Shown: positions 4,847 to 8,464 of the stretch, piece after piece
Layout of the letters: each line of letters starts with the position of its first letter
Numbering within the stretch: position 1 is the first letter of the stretch
NCBI GenBank assembly: GCA_026417815.1
Contig: JAOACN010000115.1
Location: 1 to 8,464, forward strand
DNA length: 8,464 nucleotides
Source of the DNA: Chloroflexaceae bacterium
GTDB taxonomy: Bacteria > Chloroflexota > Chloroflexia > Chloroflexales > Chloroflexaceae
Direction: 5' to 3'
The notes under the pieces: model-generated
Told to the model about the DNA's origin: nothing
What the model saw: the letters and a program-made list of their open reading frames with translations, nothing else
Databases searched by the model: none
Made by a program: the position numbers and the translations under genes

Positions 4847-6328
4847 ATGATGGACGTCCCGATCACGCGCTTCGTCGCGCTGCTGAAACGCCACGGCATC
4901 GCCGTTTCGCCGGCCGAGGCAATTGACGCCCTGCAGGCCCTGGCGCTGGCGGGCATTGATGACCGCGAGACGGTGCGCGTGGCGCTCCGCAGCACGCTGG
5001 TGAAGCAGTGCCAGGCCATCGCCGAGTTTGACCGGCTGTTTGACCTGTTCTTCAGCCTGCCGGCGCCCAGCAACGGCGCTTCGCCAGAAGCAGCAGGCGA
5101 CGCCGTCACCCTCCTCCCCGACGAGGGGGGCGCCAAGGTCCCCGCGGCGGCGGAAGGGGCGCGGGCGGAGATAGCGCCCGTGGAGATTGACACCGATCGC
5201 ACCACCCGCGCCCCGGTGACGCCGGAGTACGAGGGGGTCGATCTCTCGCTTTTCGGGCAACACCTGCTACTGCAACAGCGCCAGGACAGCAACGAGGCGG
5301 GCTATAAGCCGACCTTCCACGTCAACGCCCGGCACAACCCTGGCATGCCGGGCGGGGGAGAACTCAGCCTGGGCGACCCCGGCGACGAAATCGATCTCGG
5401 CGGCGCGGTGGAGGCCCTGCTCGCCGACCTGCGCGCGCTCGAGGTGGACGAGGCCCTGCTGGAGCAACTGGAGGCCCGGCTCGCCGGGGGCCTCTCGCAA
5501 CTGCCGGAATTGCTGCGGAGCTACCGCGCCCGTGACGCCGCCCTGCGGCGCCCTCGCGACGCCGCCGCGGCCCCGCCCCGGCCCCGCCGGAGCTACCGCT
5601 TCAACGACCACGAGCGCCGCCAGATGGACGAGATCATCCGCCGCCTGGGCCGGCAGATGCGCGGCGCGCTCTCCTACCGCCGAACCGCCAACCGCCGCGG
5701 GCGGATCAACGTCTCGCGCACCATTCGCAGCAATCTCAAGTACGACGGCGTGCCCTTCTTCCCGGTGCTCTCCAACCAGCGCGAGGAGCGCCCGCGCCTG
5801 ACGGTGATCTGCGACGTCAGCCTGTCGGTGCGCACCACGGCGCGCTTTATGCTCCACCTGGTCTACAGCCTGCAATCGCTCTTCAGCCGGGTGCGGAGCT
5901 TTGTCTTTGTGAGCGATCTGGCCGAAATCAGCGCGGAGATCGAACGCTCCAGCCTGGAGGAGACGATCGACCGCGTCTTCAGTGGCGAGATTATCAATAC
6001 CGAAGAGAACAGCAATTACGGCCGGGCGCTGGAGATCTTCTACGAGCGCTACCGCTCGGCGGCCACCAGCCGCACCACGCTGATCATCCTGGGCGATGGG
6101 CGCGGCAATCGCAACCCGCCTAATGCCTGGATCCTCGAAGAGTTGCGCCGGCGCTGCAAACAGGTAATCTGGCTGACGCCGGAGTCCCGTGGAAGCTGGC
6201 ACCTCGGCGCCTCGGACATGCCCACCTACGCGCCGATCTGCCACAAGGTTGAAGTGGTGCGCAACCTGGATCAACTGGGGCGCGTGGCCGAGAGCCTGGT
6301 GCGTAGCTCGTTTGCCAACCGGAGATAG
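4847..6328 (+). CDS. VWA domain protein, CoxE-like partner of the MoxR ATPase
   Basis: This is a protein of 493 residues with a CoxE-type layout. A helical N-terminal segment (about 1-75: FVALLKRHGIAVSPAEAIDALQAL) is followed by a variable acidic/Ala-rich linker, a basic region with RRGRINVSRTIRSNLKYDGVP (about 283-303), then a C-terminal von Willebrand A domain. The MIDAS opens with D323-V-S-L-S327, and a late acidic residue lies at D417 (ILGDGRGN). Where many VWA domains have the MIDAS threonine, this one reads NSNYGRAL, so metal binding there may differ. No signal peptide or membrane helix is seen, so it should be cytoplasmic. Start: ATG at 4847, 8 nt after GGAG (4835-4838); ATG 4850 directly follows, and the frame is open to 4742 only through repeat sequence. 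Together with the preceding AAA+ gene it forms a MoxR-VWA pair as in CoxDE of CO dehydrogenase loci. The next gene starts 2 bp after its stop. Confidence 0.87.
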   Translation: MMDVPITRFVALLKRHGIAVSPAEAIDALQALALAGIDDRETVRVALRSTLVKQCQAIAEFDRLFDLFFSLPAPSNGASPEAAGDAVTLLPDEGGAKVPAAAEGARAEIAPVEIDTDRTTRAPVTPEYEGVDLSLFGQHLLLQQRQDSNEAGYKPTFHVNARHNPGMPGGGELSLGDPGDEIDLGGAVEALLADLRALEVDEALLEQLEARLAGGLSQLPELLRSYRARDAALRRPRDAAAAPPRPRRSYRFNDHERRQMDEIIRRLGRQMRGALSYRRTANRRGRINVSRTIRSNLKYDGVPFFPVLSNQREERPRLTVICDVSLSVRTTARFMLHLVYSLQSLFSRVRSFVFVSDLAEISAEIERSSLEETIDRVFSGEIINTEENSNYGRALEIFYERYRSAATSRTTLIILGDGRGNRNPPNAWILEELRRRCKQVIWLTPESRGSWHLGASDMPTYAPICHKVEVVRNLDQLGRVAESLVRSSFANRR

Positions 6329-6330
6329 CC

Positions 6331-7272
6331 ATGATCCCCCTGATGCTGTCACCCTGGCGCCACGCCGCCCTTACCAACTGCCTCGCCGCGAACCTCCCCG
6401 CCACGGCTGGCAGCCAGCATTTTACGATCTACCGCCTGGAACCGGCCCCCCATACCCCGGCCGCCGGCCCGGAACTGGTGGTGGTGCATACCTTTCGTCC
6501 CGAGCAGATTGATAACAATCTGGGCTTCTACGTGGCCAACGAACTGCTGCCCCTGTTGAGCGCCGCCCGGGGGCGCCTGCCGGAAGCCTCGCCCGCGGAC
6601 GACCCCTTCGCCCACGACCAGCAGACCCTCTTTGAGCAGTGCGTCGGGGCGATTGTGCGCTCGATGGACGGCAACGAGGCCCGCGCCTGGCACCGTTTTT
6701 ATGTCAACTCGCTGGCGGCCCTTGAACGGGCCATGCAGAGCGACGAGCCGGCCGCCGATTTTATCGGCCCCTTCGGGGCGATCTACCGCCGGCTGATAGA
6801 CCTGGCGCGCGGCGCGAGCCTGCTCGACGCCGGCACCTGTTTCGGCTTCCTGCCCCTGCTCCTGGCTCGCCGCGGCCCCCCGCCGGACACCATCGTCGGC
6901 TGCGACCTCGACTCCGCCCTGGTCGGCTTTGCCAATGCCTATGCCCGGCGTGCCGGACTGGTCAACGTTACCTTCACCGTCGCCGACCTGCTCGGCGACG
7001 ACCTGGCGCGTCTGGGGCATTTCGACACGGTGACCTGCGTACACGTGCTGGAGCACCTGGCCCCGGAGCAAACCCTGGTCGCCCTGCGCGCCCTCTGGCA
7101 GCTTACCGCGCGGCGCCTGATCGTGACCGTGCCCCTCGAGGAGCAGCCCGATCCGCGCTTTGGCCACCGCCAGACCTTCACCACCGAACGCCTGGCGATC
7201 CTGGGCCGCGAACTCGGGGGCCGCTTCCAGACCTTTGAACTGCATGGCTGCTGGTTGGTAGTGGATCGCTGA
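6331..7272 (+). CDS. mftM: SAM-dependent methyltransferase, probable mycofactocin oligosaccharide methyltransferase MftM
   Basis: This 313-residue protein has a C-terminal class I Rossmann methyltransferase domain. Motif I is LLDAGTCFGFLPLL (D166 to G172 core), the ribose-binding acidic residue lies in GCDLDSAL (D192/D194), and there is a post-motif VADLLGDD and a motif with VTCVHVLEHL. The N-terminal half (about 1-155) carries VVVHTFRPEQIDNNLGFYVANELLPLL and GNEARAWHRFYVNSLAALE. This layout resembles my recollection of MftM, which methylates a glucose of the beta-1,4-glucan chain on mycofactocin in mycobacteria, where the gene sits near the mnoSR/mdo genes. Its ATG is 2 bp after the VWA stop with GGAG at 6321-6324, so translation is probably coupled. 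The cofactor locus supports the call, but a methyltransferase for another substrate cannot be excluded from sequence alone. Confidence 0.72.
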   Translation: MIPLMLSPWRHAALTNCLAANLPATAGSQHFTIYRLEPAPHTPAAGPELVVVHTFRPEQIDNNLGFYVANELLPLLSAARGRLPEASPADDPFAHDQQTLFEQCVGAIVRSMDGNEARAWHRFYVNSLAALERAMQSDEPAADFIGPFGAIYRRLIDLARGASLLDAGTCFGFLPLLLARRGPPPDTIVGCDLDSALVGFANAYARRAGLVNVTFTVADLLGDDLARLGHFDTVTCVHVLEHLAPEQTLVALRALWQLTARRLIVTVPLEEQPDPRFGHRQTFTTERLAILGRELGGRFQTFELHGCWLVVDR

Positions 7273-7302
7273 GGTGAACCTCGACGCCGCACGGAAGGGT
7301 TT

Positions 7303-7321
7303 GGGAGGGCTACGCCCTTCC
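7303..7321 (+). terminator. Stem-loop after the MftM-like gene
   Basis: GGGAGGGC (7303-7310) pairs with GCCCTTCC (7314-7321), 8 bp with one G-T wobble and a TAC loop, 31 nt after the stop. It differs by one base from 1742-1760, so the element is repeated. It may end the MoxR-VWA-methyltransferase transcript, although no U-tract follows. A second small stem, GCGGC/GCCGC, lies at 7352-7364. Confidence 0.45.
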
Positions 7322-7401
7322 AGGACAAACTGTTTACCATCCCGGGGTTATGCGGCGAAGCCGCGTGGGCGCCTGAGGTCAACATAGCCATTGGAGGGGT
7401 A

Positions 7402-7422
7402 TGGGGAAACCTGGATTCCCCA
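7402..7422 (+). repeat. GGGGAAACC-type palindrome upstream of mftC
   Basis: TGGGGAAACC and GGATTCCCCA (7402-7422) form an inverted repeat with one mismatched pair (7409/7415) around a central T. It closely matches the palindromes in the 60-bp repeats at 393-415 and 533-555 and lies 36 bp before the mftC start. Confidence 0.6.
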
Positions 7423-7457
7423 CTGCCCCACCCTGGCGAGGCTTGCAAAGGATCACC

Positions 7458-8464
7458 ATGAGCTACGAAATCTTCCGCCAGGGCCTGGACGCGCCGATCT
7501 GTCTCACCTGGGAACTGACCTACGGCTGCAACCTGCGCTGCGTCCACTGCCTTTCGTCGTCGGGCCGGCCCCACGCCGGCGAGTTGAGCACCGCCGAGGC
7601 GCGCGCCCTGATTGACGAGTGGGCGGCAATGAAGGTGTTTTATGTCAATGTGGGCGGCGGCGAGCCGATGAGCCGGCCCGATTTCTTCGAGTTGATGGAC
7701 TACTGCCTGGAACGGGGCATCGGGGTCAAGTTCAGCACCAACGGCACCTTGATTGACGCCGCCGCGGCGGCCTGGATCGCCGCCCGCGATTATCTTGATC
7801 TTCAGATCAGCCTCGACGGCGCCACCGCTGAGACCAACGACCCCGTGCGCGGCACGGGCGCCTTCCGGCGGGCGCTGCGGGCGATGGAACTGCTGGCGGC
7901 CGAGGGCTTTCCCTTCAAGATCAACACCGTGGTCACCCGCCAGAACGCCCATCAACTCGATGATCTCTACGCCCTGGCCCAACGCTACGGCGCGCAATTA
8001 CGCGTCACCCGCCTGCGGCCCTCCGGGCGCGGCGCGGAGGTCTGGGAGCATATGCGCCCGACCCATGCCCAGAACCGCGCCCTCTACGAGTGGCTCCTGG
8101 CCCACCCCGACGTGATGACCGGCGACTCGTTCTTCCACCTCTCGGCCTACGGCACGCCGATTGACGGCCTGAATATGTGCGGCGCCGGTCGCATCGTCTG
8201 CTGTGTGGACCCGGTGGGCGAGGTGTACGCCTGCCCCTTCGTGCTGGCGCCCGAGTTCTCGGCGGGCAACGTGCGCGCCCCGGGGGGCTTCACCCATATC
8301 TGGCGGCACGCCCCGCTCTTTACCCACCTGCGGCAGTGGCAGGTGGGCGGCACGTGCCAGCAGTGCAACGCCTATGCCCTGTGCCACGGCGGCTGCATGG
8401 CGGTCAAACACTTCACCGGACGCTCGCTCGACGACCCCGATCCCGACTGTATCTTCGGCGGTGA
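7458..8464 (+). CDS. mftC: Mycofactocin radical SAM maturase MftC, truncated by the window end
   Basis: These 335 complete codons encode a radical-SAM/SPASM enzyme; the frame is still open at the end, so the C-terminus is missing. MftC oxidatively decarboxylates the C-terminal tyrosine of MftA and then forms a Val-Tyr crosslink. The radical-SAM cluster motif is C24-x3-C28-x2-C31 (CNLRCVHC), followed by the SAM-binding GGGEP (66-70) and the barrel segments KFSTNGTLI and LQISLDGA. The SPASM region has MCGAGR, CCVDPVGEVYACPF and C-x2-C-x5-C-x3-C (CQQCNAYALCHGGC), then a further Cys in DPDPDC. The DAPICLTWELTYGCNLRC opening and the GLNMCGAGR segment fit MftC better than PqqE. The ATG follows AAAGGATCACC. 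Its usual neighbours mftA and mftB are not adjacent; mftB lies 6.5 kb upstream. A close SPASM relative acting on another peptide is the main alternative. Confidence 0.87.
   Translation, partial: MSYEIFRQGLDAPICLTWELTYGCNLRCVHCLSSSGRPHAGELSTAEARALIDEWAAMKVFYVNVGGGEPMSRPDFFELMDYCLERGIGVKFSTNGTLIDAAAAAWIAARDYLDLQISLDGATAETNDPVRGTGAFRRALRAMELLAAEGFPFKINTVVTRQNAHQLDDLYALAQRYGAQLRVTRLRPSGRGAEVWEHMRPTHAQNRALYEWLLAHPDVMTGDSFFHLSAYGTPIDGLNMCGAGRIVCCVDPVGEVYACPFVLAPEFSAGNVRAPGGFTHIWRHAPLFTHLRQWQVGGTCQQCNAYALCHGGCMAVKHFTGRSLDDPDPDCIFGG

Noticed and set aside
3713..5263. Long open frame on the minus strand (516 codons)
   Set aside because: It runs antisense to the MoxR and VWA genes. High GC codon use leaves the complementary frame open, and its translation is low-complexity with no recognisable domain.
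8161..8190. An IDG...MCG string that recalls the MftA C-terminus
   Set aside because: The residues IDGLNMCGAGR lie inside the mftC frame as part of its SPASM region, not at the end of a short peptide.
7458..8464. PqqE or a general SPASM peptide maturase instead of MftC
   Set aside because: Gene context (MftB, NDMA-type dehydrogenase, MftM-like enzyme) and no PQQ genes favour MftC.

Overview
The window is a high-GC bacterial fragment carrying part of a mycofactocin (Mft) locus built around an NDMA-dependent methanol dehydrogenase. The protein set (MftB, radical-SAM MftC, a probable MftM, a mycofactocin-type SDR, a class III alcohol dehydrogenase of the Mdo/Mno type) would suit actinobacteria. 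The intergenic DNA is unusual for them: it is crowded with short GC hairpins and GGGGAAACC/GGTTTCCCC palindromes, and the MoxR/VWA pair is also atypical. I tentatively suggest a Chloroflexota genome or MAG, but no rRNA or marker gene here settles it. Bases 1-28 are not genomic: they match the Illumina Nextera transposase adapter, so this is an untrimmed contig end.

Layout, all genes on the + strand: 1-28 adapter; 29-295 the C-terminal part of a mycofactocin-coupled SDR; 296-615 a non-coding stretch with a terminator-like hairpin and two copies of a 60-bp repeat; 616-936 mftB; 963-1631 a NarL/LuxR-type response regulator; 1632-2259 a long non-coding region with hairpins, an AT-rich promoter-like island with a 14-bp palindrome, and a long possible leader; 2260-3531 methanol dehydrogenase; 3532-3715 a spacer with a hairpin; 3716-4729 a MoxR-type AAA+ ATPase; 4847-6328 a VWA (CoxE-like) protein; 6331-7272 a SAM methyltransferase resembling MftM; 7273-7457 a hairpin-bearing spacer; 7458 to the window end a truncated mftC.

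How the genes fit together: MftB presents the precursor peptide MftA to MftC, which modifies its C-terminus to start the redox cofactor mycofactocin. MftM-type enzymes methylate the cofactor's oligosaccharide chain. The SDR and the methanol dehydrogenase belong to families that hold nicotinamide tightly and are thought to need mycofactocin as external electron carrier. The response regulator is a candidate methanol or alcohol regulator. The MoxR/VWA pair is a candidate maturation or remodelling machine for the dehydrogenase. Two points stand out: mftB and mftC, normally adjacent, are about 6.5 kb apart with the methanol cassette between them, and no MftA precursor gene can be seen.
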